A stretch of DNA of 64,000 nt, taken from 62-47 sp051954235 (GTDB lineage: Bacteria; Pseudomonadota; Alphaproteobacteria; Rhizobiales; Xanthobacteraceae). The notes beneath the pieces are model-generated. The model was not told the origin of the DNA, did no database searches, and saw only the letters and a list, made by a program, of their open reading frames with translations. The stretch covers positions 62,001 to 126,000 of the forward strand of contig JBQCHY010000057.1 of NCBI GenBank assembly GCA_051954235.1, given 5' to 3'. Numbering within the stretch: position 1 is the stretch's first letter; each line of letters opens with the position of its first letter. A program made the position numbers and the translations under genes. This document shows, piece by piece, positions 15,062-23,758 of this stretch.

Positions 15062-16342
15062 ATGAAGACCAGCGACAAAGCTCTCCGCGATAGCGTGTTG
15101 ATTATCGGTACTGTCGATACCAAGCCCGATGAAATGATCTTCCTCCGCGATTGCGTTCTGGAAGCTGGCGGTCGAGCCGTCATCATGGATGTCGGCGTCA
15201 GAGATCAAACCCGTTTCACGCCGGAGATTACCAACAGGGAAGTGGCGGCTGCGGCCGGGCTCACGCTGGAGCAGGTTGCAACCTCAGTCGATGAGAACGT
15301 CGCCATGCAGGCGATGACGCGCGGTGCCATCGAACTGACGTTGCGAGCTTTCAGGGAGGGCAGGATCCATGGCGTCCTGGTGCTTGGCGGAACCATGGGG
15401 ACCGACTTAGCGCTCGATGTCACTGCAGCGTTGCCGGTCGGCGTTCCCAAATTCCTTGTATCGACCGTCTCATTCTCCCATCTCGTTCCGCCGGAGCGCC
15501 TAGCGCCCGATCTGATGGCGATCCTCTGGGCGGGCGGACTCTACGGTCTCAACAGTCTGTGCAAATCGTCGCTGCGGATGGCCGCGCATGCCATTGTCGG
15601 GGCGTGTCGAAGCGCAAAGCCATTGGTGTTGGACCGCCCGCTGGTCGGGATTACGTCGCTTGGCACCAGTGCCTTGCGTTATATCGTGGCGCTAAAGCCC
15701 GCCCTTGAGCAGCGCGGCTATGAGGTTGCGGTATTTCATTCCACCGGAATGGGCGGGCGGGCCTTCGAGTCGTTGGCTGCGCAGAACCAGTTCGCCGCCG
15801 TGCTTGATTTCTGTCTTCAGGAGCTTGCGAACGATGTTCATGGCTCGATCGTCACCGCCGGCAGCGATCGGCTGGAAAATGCGGGCCGTCAGGGCATTCC
15901 CCAGATCGTTGCGCCTGGAGCGGTCGACATGATTGATATGCCGACGTGGAAGGAAACGCCCCATACTTACGCGGATCGTTCGCGACACGAGCACAATCGA
16001 TTGATTGCCTCGGTGGTGTCGACCGCCGAGGAGCGGCGTGCCGTGGCGCGCACTATTGCGCGTAAGCTCGCGATGGCGCAGGGCAAGGTAAAAGTGATCG
16101 TGCCGCGCATCGGCATTCAGGAATGGGATCGCGAAGGGCAGCCGCTTCACGAACCCGAGGCGCATCGTGCTTTCGTCGATGAATTCGTTGGCAGTCTTAA
16201 ATCGTCGGTCGAGATTCTCGAGTTGGACGGGCACATCAATGACGCATCCTTTACCGATGCAGTGCTCGCGACGTTCGATGACTGGGTGAAGGCTGGAATT
16301 ATTCGGCGGGGGACGCCGGAAACTCACGGTACTTCGTTATAA
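15062..16342 (+). CDS. UPF0261 / Tm-1-like ATP-binding domain protein
   Basis: A 426-residue protein of the UPF0261 family, named for the tomato Tm-1 resistance protein, with two Rossmann-like halves. It starts VLIIGTVDTKPDEMIFLRDC soon after the ATG and contains LVLGGTMGTDLALDV, VSTVSFSHLVPP, GITSLGTSALRYI, FHSTGMGGRAFESLA and IVAPGAVDMIDMPTW, all family hallmarks. I chose the ATG at 15062 because everything conserved lies after it; the ribosome site is weak. Often found in catabolic clusters with unknown role; the neighbouring HAD hydrolase and MarR regulator fit a small catabolic unit. Confidence 0.85.
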   Translation: MKTSDKALRDSVLIIGTVDTKPDEMIFLRDCVLEAGGRAVIMDVGVRDQTRFTPEITNREVAAAAGLTLEQVATSVDENVAMQAMTRGAIELTLRAFREGRIHGVLVLGGTMGTDLALDVTAALPVGVPKFLVSTVSFSHLVPPERLAPDLMAILWAGGLYGLNSLCKSSLRMAAHAIVGACRSAKPLVLDRPLVGITSLGTSALRYIVALKPALEQRGYEVAVFHSTGMGGRAFESLAAQNQFAAVLDFCLQELANDVHGSIVTAGSDRLENAGRQGIPQIVAPGAVDMIDMPTWKETPHTYADRSRHEHNRLIASVVSTAEERRAVARTIARKLAMAQGKVKVIVPRIGIQEWDREGQPLHEPEAHRAFVDEFVGSLKSSVEILELDGHINDASFTDAVLATFDDWVKAGIIRRGTPETHGTSL

Positions 16343-16362
16343 GTTCGGCAGGTCTCACTCCG

Positions 16363-17037
16363 ATGGCAACAGAGAAACAGGCGCTCGTTCTTGATTTCGG
16401 GGGCGTCATTTCACGAACCATGTTCGAAACGCATCCGATCACGGAACGCGCATTGGGGCTTGCGCCCGGCAGCCTGACCTGGCGCGGGCCGTTCGATCCC
16501 GCGTCGGATCCCTTGTGGGTCGACATGCAGGAAAACCGCATCACGGAGCGCGACTACTGGCGCATGCGGGTCGCTGACGTTGGCAATCTGTTCGGCGAGC
16601 AATGGGAGATGAGCGATTTCGTGCGCCGGGCACGAGGCGACGATCCGATGACGACGATGCGGCCGGAAGCGGTCCGGACCATTGAAGCGGCGGTCACCGC
16701 CGGCAAGCGCCTCGCGATTCTGTCGAATGAACTCGATTTGTTTTATGGAGCAGGCTTCACCAAACGTTTTCCGCTTCTAAGTCATTTCGACGTAGTCATC
16801 GATGCGACTTACACCAAAATCCTGAAACCGGACCCGCGCGCCTATCAACTGTGCCTCGAGGCGCTCAAGTTGACGGCCGACCAATGCGTCTTCGTCGATG
16901 ACCAGCGACGCAACATCGAGGGCGCCGAGAAAGTTGGCATGTCGACGGTGCATTTCGACGTGCGCGAGCCGAAGACGTCTTACGCGCAAGCCTTAGCCAA
17001 GCTGGGTATTTCAACAGACGCGCTCAACGTCGCTTAG
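16363..17037 (+). CDS. HAD family hydrolase (subfamily IA-like)
   Basis: A 224-residue haloacid-dehalogenase-fold hydrolase. Motif I is LVLDFGGVIS (nucleophilic aspartate near residue 11; the usual second aspartate is glycine, as in several epoxide-hydrolase-N/YihX-like members), motif II is ILSNE, motif III the lysine in ILKPDPRAY, and motif IV VFVDDQRRN. It begins 20 bases after the UPF0261 gene and is probably co-transcribed. Phosphatase or another hydrolytic role; substrate unknown. Confidence 0.85.
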   Translation: MATEKQALVLDFGGVISRTMFETHPITERALGLAPGSLTWRGPFDPASDPLWVDMQENRITERDYWRMRVADVGNLFGEQWEMSDFVRRARGDDPMTTMRPEAVRTIEAAVTAGKRLAILSNELDLFYGAGFTKRFPLLSHFDVVIDATYTKILKPDPRAYQLCLEALKLTADQCVFVDDQRRNIEGAEKVGMSTVHFDVREPKTSYAQALAKLGISTDALNVA

Positions 17038-17056
17038 GCTCTGGAAGTCGCGGCCA

Positions 17057-17608
17057 TCAATCTTGGTTGACGTCTCCGGTATCGAATGATGCATTCGGTC
17101 CTTGCAGCAATTGGCTGCGGACCATCAGCTTGTTCAGGATGATATCGAGCTGTGACTGCTCGGTGTCCGACAGGCCTTCGAGAAACCAGGCTTGCGTGCG
17201 CGCTGCCTCCGGCAGGATGGTCTTGCACATCTTCGCGCCATCGCGCGTGATCGACAGGAATATCCGCCGCCCATCGTTCGGGTCGTCCTGCAACGTGATC
17301 ATCTTCAGGTCGACCAGCCGGCGTTGCGCGCGTGACACGCGCGCCTTGTCCATGCTGGTGCGTTCCACCACCTCAAAAAAAGACAAGGTCCCATAGGCGT
17401 ACAGCGCCATGAGAATACGCCATTCGGGCATTTGCAGGTTGAACTGCGTCTCGAATAAACGCCCGATCGATTGTGAGACGCGATTGGCGACGACCGACAG
17501 TTTGTAAGGAATGAAGTCGTCGAGCGAGCCGATGGCGCTGAGCTTGTGGGGCTTAGTCGATCCCGATGGCTTGCCCGGGGATTTCCTGACCTGCTTTTTC
17601 GTGGTCAC
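17057..17608 (-). CDS. MarR family transcriptional regulator
   Basis: A 183-residue winged-helix repressor. After a basic, disordered 40-residue start come FIPYKLSVVANRVSQSIGRL, PEWRILMALYAYG and the recognition helix region SMDKARVSRAQRRLVDLKMI with the wing DDPNDGRRIFLSIT. A GTG at 17608 has AGGAGA seven bases upstream; the reading frame extends to 17713 without support. Such MarR proteins sense aromatic acids or their CoA esters. It is convergent with the HAD gene and could control the neighbouring genes or the palindromes at 10685-10714; neither is shown. Confidence 0.87.
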   Translation of the reverse strand: MTTKKQVRKSPGKPSGSTKPHKLSAIGSLDDFIPYKLSVVANRVSQSIGRLFETQFNLQMPEWRILMALYAYGTLSFFEVVERTSMDKARVSRAQRRLVDLKMITLQDDPNDGRRIFLSITRDGAKMCKTILPEAARTQAWFLEGLSDTEQSQLDIILNKLMVRSQLLQGPNASFDTGDVNQD

Positions 17609-17831
17609 CGATTGTCTCCTGGCTTGCGGATCCTGCCCTGGGGCATGGCGCTTCTGAAGGAGAGGGCAATCCAAATCACGAAACGATACCCGTCGGCGGC
17701 CTGCGTCGCGCACAGATTGTTAGCGTGATTCGATCTTCGCGGCCCTCACTGAAATGAAGACGTGTCATGCTGTCTTCGGCCTCGCAAGGATCCTCGGCCA
17801 AAAGGTTGCAGGTCGGAAACTGTTTCGATTG

Positions 17832-18590
17832 TCATGAGCCGGCTGCGGCTTTTGCGCGTTCGACTTTTTTGCGCAAATTCATGGTGAGGCGGGCCTGTTT
17901 CTGGAAGTGGGCCTGGAGCAGGTTGGCGGCGCGGTCCTCGTCGCGGTCGAGGGCGGCCTTCATGATGGCCTCGTGCTCGTTGTCGGCGGCGACCGCGCGC
18001 TCGGCGTATTTCCAGAAGTAGCGGCGGTAGCGCTCCATGTGGTCGTAGAGTTCGTCGAAGAAGTGCAAGAGCCACGGCGAGCCGCAGCCCTTGCACAGCG
18101 CGTAGTGGAAGGCGCGATGGCGGTCTTCCCATTCGGTGCGCAAGTCCTCGTCGTCCTGGTCGGCGGCCACCGCGATGCCGGCGAGCTTGAGGCGGTGGAA
18201 TGCGGAGAGCAGGTCGACCTCCCAGTCCTCGCGGCCTTCCTGGATGGAGCCGCGGATCGCATAGGTCTCGAGATTGGCGCGGAGATTGGAGACATCCAGC
18301 ATCTCGTCGAATTGAATCAGCGCGACGACGAAGCCTTTATGATCCTCGGCGACCACCAGGCCCTGCGCCGCCACCTGGAACAGCGCCTCGCGCAGCGGGC
18401 TGGTGCCGACGTCATAGCGCTTGCTCAGCTTCTCGAATTGCAGCCGCTCGCCGGGTTCGAGATGATGGCGGATGATATCGCGGCGCAGTTGCTGGGCGAC
18501 ACGGCCAGCGAGCGTTTTGGGGGTTTCGTCGCGGGACGGATGCAGGCTCGGTCCCCATTTGCGGGTCGGTGGTTTGGGGGTGTTCCGCAT
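17832..18590 (-). CDS. GntR family regulator, FadR/FCD type
   Basis: A 252-residue repressor with an N-terminal winged helix (LAGRVAQQLRRDIIRHHLEP, then RYDVGTSPLREALFQVAAQG) and a C-terminal all-helical FCD sensor domain whose metal/ligand residues are suggested by the histidines in DRHRAFHYAL and DNEHEAIM. The ATG at 18590 is preferred to a TTG at 18623. It is divergent from the LigAB-type dioxygenase genes across a 134-base gap holding a perfect palindrome (18662-18673), so it probably controls those genes and itself in response to a carboxylic acid. Confidence 0.87.
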   Translation of the reverse strand: MRNTPKPPTRKWGPSLHPSRDETPKTLAGRVAQQLRRDIIRHHLEPGERLQFEKLSKRYDVGTSPLREALFQVAAQGLVVAEDHKGFVVALIQFDEMLDVSNLRANLETYAIRGSIQEGREDWEVDLLSAFHRLKLAGIAVAADQDDEDLRTEWEDRHRAFHYALCKGCGSPWLLHFFDELYDHMERYRRYFWKYAERAVAADNEHEAIMKAALDRDEDRAANLLQAHFQKQARLTMNLRKKVERAKAAAGS

Positions 18591-18661
18591 AGCTGCGCCT
18601 GTTTGTCGCGAATCTGGCAGCAACTATGGGGCAGGGGGATTGTGAATCCAAGCAGAAAGAG

Positions 18662-18673
18662 ATTTTCGAAAAT
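18662..18673. promoter_or_regulatory. 12-bp perfect palindrome between the GntR and dioxygenase genes
   Basis: ATTTTCGAAAAT lies in the divergent promoter region, two bases before a TTGACA (18675-18680) that could be the -35 element of the dioxygenase operon. A perfect palindrome in this place is a natural operator for the adjacent GntR protein, although it lacks the GT...AC core often seen with FadR-like proteins. Confidence 0.45.
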
Positions 18674-18724
18674 ATTGACAGGATTAGAAATATCAATCAG
18701 GTTTGGATCGAGAAGGAGACCGCG

Positions 18725-19600
18725 ATGGCCGAAATCGTCTACGCCGCCGGCGCGCCGCATGCGCCGGGTTTGATCGGACTGCTGGAGGCGGCGCCCGCCG
18801 ACGTCAAGGATGTGGTGACGCACACCTATCGCAGCCTCGCCGATGCGATGGCCTCGGCCAGGGCCGACGTGTTGATCGTGTTCGCCAACGACCATCTCGC
18901 CAACAGTCGGGTGCGGACCTATCCCGACTTCCTGATCGGCATGGCGGCGGAGCATCGCGGCCCATACGAATGGTTCAAGCCGTGGATCGGCTGCGAGGAT
19001 TATGTCGTGAAGGGATCGCCGGAAGTCGCGGCGGCGCTGTTCGACGGCATGACCAGGCGCGGCATCCGGATGTTCGCGCAGACCGAGAACCTGAAGTTCG
19101 ACGACAACATCTCGGTGCCGGTGCTGCTGACCAATGTCGCCGGCTCCGGCATTCCGATGGTGCCGGTGTTGCAGAACTGCACGGTGCCGCCGATCCCGGA
19201 TCAGCGGCGTTGCTACGAGGTCGGCAAGGCGCTCGGCGACTTCATCCGCGAGGACCTGCCGGCGGACATGCGGGTGGCACTATTGGGCTCCGGCGGTCTC
19301 AGCCATGAGCCGGGCGGGGCGCGGTATTACTTCATCGACGAGGCGTTCGACCGCTGGTTCCTCGATCTGGTCGCCTCCGGCGATCACGAGAGACTGCTCA
19401 ACGAACTGACGCTGGAGAAGATGGAAGCCGCCGGCTCCGGCGGCACGGCGGAACTGTTGGCCTGGGTGGTGGTGCTGGGCGCGATCGGCTCGAAGCCGGG
19501 TAAGAGCTTTGGCTACACCGTGCACAAGGACTTCAAGTGCGGCGTCGGCGGGGTGTTGTGGGACATGAGCCCGAACATGCCGAAGTCGCGCGCGGCGTGA
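18725..19600 (+). CDS. LigB-type class III extradiol dioxygenase, catalytic subunit
   Basis: A 291-residue iron(II) ring-cleaving dioxygenase of the protocatechuate 4,5-dioxygenase beta type. The first metal histidine is in AAGAPHAPGLIGL near residue 12 and the second in VFANDHLANSR near residue 60; LGSGGLSHEPGG holds the general-base histidine of the family. The start at 18725 follows AAGGAG. The small alpha subunit gene follows after 13 bases. Substrates of this family include protocatechuate, gallate and aminophenols; the deaminase and amidase genes in this region make an amino-substituted ring conceivable. Confidence 0.88.
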   Translation: MAEIVYAAGAPHAPGLIGLLEAAPADVKDVVTHTYRSLADAMASARADVLIVFANDHLANSRVRTYPDFLIGMAAEHRGPYEWFKPWIGCEDYVVKGSPEVAAALFDGMTRRGIRMFAQTENLKFDDNISVPVLLTNVAGSGIPMVPVLQNCTVPPIPDQRRCYEVGKALGDFIREDLPADMRVALLGSGGLSHEPGGARYYFIDEAFDRWFLDLVASGDHERLLNELTLEKMEAAGSGGTAELLAWVVVLGAIGSKPGKSFGYTVHKDFKCGVGGVLWDMSPNMPKSRAA

Positions 19601-19613
19601 GGAGGAGACGACT

Positions 19614-19922
19614 ATGGGCCTCGAGAAGTTCAAGGCATCGCTCGCCACGCACGATCTGATCCAGGACATGAAGTGGTCGCCGCAACTGCGCGAAGAGTTC
19701 GCCGCCAACGAGGCGGCCGTGCTCGATCGCTACCCGTTGCGGAAAGACGAGCGGCACGCCGTCGAAACGCGCAACTTCCTCGCGCTCTACGATCTCGGCC
19801 TGCATCCCTACCTCGGCGGCCAGTTCGCCCGGCTGATCTTCGGCAACGAAGCCGGCAAGGGTGCCACCGTCGCCGTCAACAAACTCGTCGAATCGCTCCA
19901 AGGCAAGGGATCGGTCGCTTAA
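19614..19922 (+). CDS. LigA-type extradiol dioxygenase alpha subunit
   Basis: A 102-residue all-helical protein of the LigA family, which caps the active site of the LigB subunit. Recognisable features are FKASLATHDLIQDM, the FAANEAAVLDRYPL segment, and FLALYDLGLHPYLGGQFARL. GGAGGAG lies upstream of the ATG. Length is close to that of stand-alone LigA. Together with the preceding gene it makes an alpha2beta2-type class III dioxygenase. Confidence 0.87.
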   Translation: MGLEKFKASLATHDLIQDMKWSPQLREEFAANEAAVLDRYPLRKDERHAVETRNFLALYDLGLHPYLGGQFARLIFGNEAGKGATVAVNKLVESLQGKGSVA

Positions 19923-20066
19923 GAGACCCGTCGATTATCGGCAACTGAGAAGCCCACCACGGGCGGCGCGCACGCGCTTGCCTGATGCGAAGTCGCGCGC
20001 GCGGTGGATGCGAATTTGAAGTGAAAAATGCGGCGGTGTCCGCCTCGGAGGAAGGGGAGTTTTCTG

Positions 20067-21335
20067 ATGCGTCGTGCTTTTGGTTGGATCAAGCTGGCTC
20101 TTGCGGCCATGTCCGTTCTCATCGTTGCTTTCTCGGCCGCCGGCGCGGCCGAGAAAGCTTCGCCCGGCATCACCGATACTGAAATCAAGATCGGCGGTAT
20201 TTGCCCGAGCACGGGCCCGATCGCATCTTTTGTTACCATCTGCGCGATGCAGGATTCCTACTTCAAATACATCAATGATCGCGACGGCGGCGTGATGATG
20301 GGTGACGGCAAGCGCCGCAAGATCTCTTACGTTTATTACGATGACGGCTACTCGCCGCCGCGCACCGTGGAGCAGGCCCGGCGCCTCACCGAGCGCGATC
20401 AGGTGGCTTTGATCATCGGCCCGCTGGGCAGCGCCACTGGTCTCGCTATCCGTGATTATGTCAACAAGCGCGGCGTGCCGCAGCTCTTCGTCGGCAGCGG
20501 GCTGTCGGCGTTCAGCACCGACTCCAAGGCGTTTCCCTGGACCATCGGCTGGCAGTCGGCTTACACCACCGAGGGCAGCATTTTCGCCGAGTTCGTGAAG
20601 TCGAAGAAGGCCGACGCCAAGGTCGCGATCATTTACCAGAACGACGACTTCGGCAAAGAACTGCTGAACGCCTTCAAGCACGCGGCCGAGGGCAGCGGCA
20701 TCACCATCGCGGCGGCACAATCCTATGAGGTGACCTCGCCGACGGTGGATTCGCAGGTCTCCAACCTCGCCGCGACCAATGCCGATGTCCTGCTGGTGTT
20801 TGCTGTTCCGAAGTTTACCGCGCAGACCTTGCGCAAGGTGCAGGACACCTCGTGGCGGCCGATGGTGTTCGTCACCAACATCAGCGCGTCGAAGAAGACC
20901 GTGATGGAGCCGGCCGGCGAAGAAGCATCGGAAGGCGTCTATTCGGCGATCGCGCAGATGGACCCGACCACCAAGGACTATGCCGAGACCAAGGACATCA
21001 AGACCTATCGGGAGATCGGCACCAAGTTCGCCACCTCCGGCCTGAACCTCGACGATCCGATGACGATGGTCGGCTTCGGCCAGGCGCAGACCATGGTGGC
21101 CGTGCTCGAGAAGACCAAGACGCCGACGCGTGCCGCGATCATGGAAACCGCGCGGCATCTGTGCGGCGTTCCGGTGCTCGGCCTCGTCCCCGGCGTCAAG
21201 GCTTGCGTCGATGGTGAGCGTGATCCGTTCTACGTCGAATCGATGCAGGTGGTCCGCTACAGCAAGGGAAGCTGGGTGCCGGTCGGCGACGTGATCACAA
21301 AGTATGAGGGCAAGACCCCTCATCAGGCCAAGTAA
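20067..21335 (+). CDS. ABC transporter substrate-binding protein (branched-chain amino acid/aromatic type), system 1
   Basis: A 422-residue periplasmic binding protein with an N-terminal signal peptide (MRRAFGWIKLALAAMSVLIV and cleavage near FSAAGA-AE). ITDTEIKIGGICPSTGPIAS is the typical start of the LivJ-like mature domain; IIGPLGSATGLAIRDYVNKR and VAIIYQNDDFGKELL follow. GGGGAG precedes the ATG at 20067. It stands between the dioxygenase and the amidase genes, upstream of ATPase and permease genes at 22994-26386 that complete the importer. Such systems often import aromatic acids rather than amino acids. Confidence 0.9.
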   Translation: MRRAFGWIKLALAAMSVLIVAFSAAGAAEKASPGITDTEIKIGGICPSTGPIASFVTICAMQDSYFKYINDRDGGVMMGDGKRRKISYVYYDDGYSPPRTVEQARRLTERDQVALIIGPLGSATGLAIRDYVNKRGVPQLFVGSGLSAFSTDSKAFPWTIGWQSAYTTEGSIFAEFVKSKKADAKVAIIYQNDDFGKELLNAFKHAAEGSGITIAAAQSYEVTSPTVDSQVSNLAATNADVLLVFAVPKFTAQTLRKVQDTSWRPMVFVTNISASKKTVMEPAGEEASEGVYSAIAQMDPTTKDYAETKDIKTYREIGTKFATSGLNLDDPMTMVGFGQAQTMVAVLEKTKTPTRAAIMETARHLCGVPVLGLVPGVKACVDGERDPFYVESMQVVRYSKGSWVPVGDVITKYEGKTPHQAK

Positions 21336-21348
21336 GGGGCGGTCGAAC

Positions 21349-22041
21349 ATGGCTACCGAATTGCTCAACGAAATCCTTCCTCCGAAAACCGGACGCGCGT
21401 TGATCGTCCGCCAAGGAGAGGTATTCCGGATCACCGATCTGGAAGGTCAGCAGGTCGTGGATGTGGCGATCTTCAACGCCAACAACTATCGCGACCGGCT
21501 CTCGCTGTCGTATTCCACGACGCGCTATGCAATGCAGTATAGCGCACGCCGCGCGGGGCGCGCCGAGCCGACGGTCGCGATGTCGAAAGACTTCCTGACC
21601 GAAGGCGACGTGTTGATGTCCACCATCTACACGCCACTGATGACCATCATTAAGGAAACGCCCGAACCAAAGGGCGTGCACAAGGTCAATCAGCGCATGT
21701 GCAACCGCCGCTTTTACGAAAGTTTTGGCCTGACCGGCATCGATGGTTGCCACGAGATCATCAGCGGTGTCGTGGCGCCCTACGGCATCCTGCCGGAGGA
21801 TATCCCCGATACCATCGATTTCTTCATGAATTATCACCACGACTGCGGCAGCCATTCCTGGGTTGCCGAAACGCCGGTGTCGAAGCCGGGTGACTACGTC
21901 GAACTGCGCGCGGAGATCGATTGTCTGATCGCGATCTCCAATTGCCCCGAGGATCACGTCAGCCAGATCAACGGCGGCCGCTGCACGCCGATGGGGCTTC
22001 AGGTGTTCGCCGCCGAGGTGGCGACAACGCAGGCAGGTTGA
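21349..22041 (+). CDS. DUF1989 (urea carboxylase-associated) family protein
   Basis: A 230-residue protein of the DUF1989 family. It starts at 21349; signatures are GRALIVRQGEVFRITDLEG, QQVVDVAIFNANNY, the cysteine-containing QRMCNRRFYESFGL and GIDGCHEII, and SNCPEDHVSQINGG near the end. Members occur as accessory proteins beside urea carboxylase or formamide/guanidine use and as stand-alone proteins of unknown activity. Here it overlaps the start of an acetamidase/formamidase gene by one base, supporting a shared role in amide nitrogen use. Confidence 0.85.
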   Translation: MATELLNEILPPKTGRALIVRQGEVFRITDLEGQQVVDVAIFNANNYRDRLSLSYSTTRYAMQYSARRAGRAEPTVAMSKDFLTEGDVLMSTIYTPLMTIIKETPEPKGVHKVNQRMCNRRFYESFGLTGIDGCHEIISGVVAPYGILPEDIPDTIDFFMNYHHDCGSHSWVAETPVSKPGDYVELRAEIDCLIAISNCPEDHVSQINGGRCTPMGLQVFAAEVATTQAG

Positions 22042-22997
22042 TGGCGGTTCACCTTCTCAAAGCCTGCGCGGCCACGGTGCAGGGCGGGGTCATCGATCCG
22101 AAGGCGAAGGCTGTTCACACCGTCGCATCCGGCGACACGGTGATCCTCGATACCTGGGCGATGTGGGACAACGCCGGCGGGCCGTCGCTTGCGCTCGAGC
22201 AGGCGATGGCGCTGCGCGAACGGTTCCGCGCGGAAGGGCGCGGCCCCCACAGCCTCACCGGACCGATCGCGGTCGAGACCGCACGGCCCGGCGATGTCCT
22301 CAAGGTCGAAATCGAGAGCCTTGAGATAGCGGATCATGGCATCAACCTGATTTTTCCGGGCGGGCGCAGCCGCGGCCTGCTCGGCGACATCTTCCAGGAT
22401 GCCGAGTTGCGCCACTTCCATCTCGACCGCCGCACCATGACCGCGCGGTTCGGCGACGGCATCAGGATTCCGTTGCGGCCGTTCCTTGGCATCATGGGCG
22501 TGCTGCCACCACCGGATGACGCGCCGCGCAGTTCGGCGATCCCGGGCAATTTCGGCGGCAACATCGATTGCGCCGATCTGGTCGCGGGCAGCGTGCTCTA
22601 TCTGCCGGTGTTCGTTGAGGGCGCAGGATTCTACGCCGGCGATGCGCATGCCGCGCAGGGCTCGGGCGAGGTGGTTCAGACCGCGCTGGAGACAGCGATG
22701 ACCGCTGCGCGTCTCAAACTGTCCGTCGTCAAGGGCCGCTCGATCGTGCGGCCGTGGGCGGAGACGCGCCAACATTTCATCACCATGGGGCTGCACGAAG
22801 ATCTGCGCGAAGCGGCGCGGCAGGCCGTGCTCGACATGATCGACCTGATGGTCGCGACCAAGAACATGACACGATCGGACGCCTACGCATTGTGCTCGCT
22901 GCAAGCCGATTTGCTGGTGACCCAACTCGTCAACGGCGTCAACGGCATCCACGCCCGTATGCCGAAGGCGATCTTTGGCAAGGATAAGAACCGGTGA
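22041..22997 (+). CDS. Acetamidase/formamidase family protein
   Basis: A 318-residue amidase of the FmdA/AmdA family, expected to hydrolyse a short amide to ammonia and acid in the cytoplasm. The start ATG shares a base with the preceding TGA. Family features include GPSLALEQ, GPHSLTGPIAVETARPGDVL, LRPFLGIMGVLPP, the FGGNIDCADLVAGSVLYLP block and GDAHAAQGSGEVVQTALE with its acidic and histidine ligands. It ends with a GTGA overlap with the ABC ATPase gene, so amidase and importer are one transcript. Confidence 0.88.
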   Translation: MAVHLLKACAATVQGGVIDPKAKAVHTVASGDTVILDTWAMWDNAGGPSLALEQAMALRERFRAEGRGPHSLTGPIAVETARPGDVLKVEIESLEIADHGINLIFPGGRSRGLLGDIFQDAELRHFHLDRRTMTARFGDGIRIPLRPFLGIMGVLPPPDDAPRSSAIPGNFGGNIDCADLVAGSVLYLPVFVEGAGFYAGDAHAAQGSGEVVQTALETAMTAARLKLSVVKGRSIVRPWAETRQHFITMGLHEDLREAARQAVLDMIDLMVATKNMTRSDAYALCSLQADLLVTQLVNGVNGIHARMPKAIFGKDKNR

Positions 22998-23758
22998 CGG
23001 CCTTGCTGCAAGTCCGCGACGTCGGTATCGAGTTCGGCGGGGTGCGAGCGCTACAAGACGTGTCGTTCGATGTCGCGGACGGAAACATTTGCGGGCTGAT
23101 CGGGCCGAACGGCGCCGGCAAGACCACGCTGTTCAACGCGATCTCGCGTGTCTATCAGGTGAGCCGGGGAACGCTTCATTTTGCCGGGCAGGATATCACG
23201 GCATTGCCGGCGAACCGCATCATCGGTCTCGGGATTGCGCGTACGCTCCAGAACGTCGGGTTGTTCGGCACCATGTCGGTGACGGAAAACGTGCTGCTCG
23301 GGGCGCATCATCGACTGCAGTCGGGTTTCATCAACGCCATCTTCGGCAAGGGGGCGGTGATTGATCCGGTCTCAACTGAAGAGGAAGCACACGAGATCCT
23401 CCACGATCTCGGACTGTCGGACGTTGCCGATCATCTTGCCGGCGGCCTGCCGTTCGGCACTCTCAAGCGGATCGAGCTTGCGCGGGCGCTGATTTCGCAT
23501 CCTCGGCTTCTGATGCTGGATGAGCCGGCCAACGGGCTTTCGCACGGCGAAGTCGATGAATTGTCCGACGTCATCCTGCGGGTGCGGCAGCGCTATGGTC
23601 TGACCGTGCTGCTGGTCGAGCATCATATGCGAATGCTGATGCGGATTTCGGATCGCGTCGTGGTGCTGGAAAACGGCATCAAGATCGCTGACGGAACGCC
23701 GGCCGAAGTGAAGGCCGATCCGAATGTCGCGGCTGCCTATTTGGGAGCAGCGACATGA
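22994..23758 (+). CDS. ABC transporter ATP-binding protein, LivG type, system 1
   Basis: A 254-residue ATPase subunit. Walker A is GPNGAGKTT near residue 38, the signature is the divergent LPFGTLKRIELARAL usual in LivG, and Walker B LLMLDEPANGL. The GTG start overlaps the amidase stop. It drives the importer whose binding protein is at 20067-21335; substrate inferred only from the catabolic setting. Confidence 0.93.
   Translation: MTALLQVRDVGIEFGGVRALQDVSFDVADGNICGLIGPNGAGKTTLFNAISRVYQVSRGTLHFAGQDITALPANRIIGLGIARTLQNVGLFGTMSVTENVLLGAHHRLQSGFINAIFGKGAVIDPVSTEEEAHEILHDLGLSDVADHLAGGLPFGTLKRIELARALISHPRLLMLDEPANGLSHGEVDELSDVILRVRQRYGLTVLLVEHHMRMLMRISDRVVVLENGIKIADGTPAEVKADPNVAAAYLGAAT

Noticed and set aside
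19935..21434. 499-codon minus-strand frame opposite the first binding protein
   Set aside because: Antisense shadow of a gene with a signal peptide and LivJ-type motifs.
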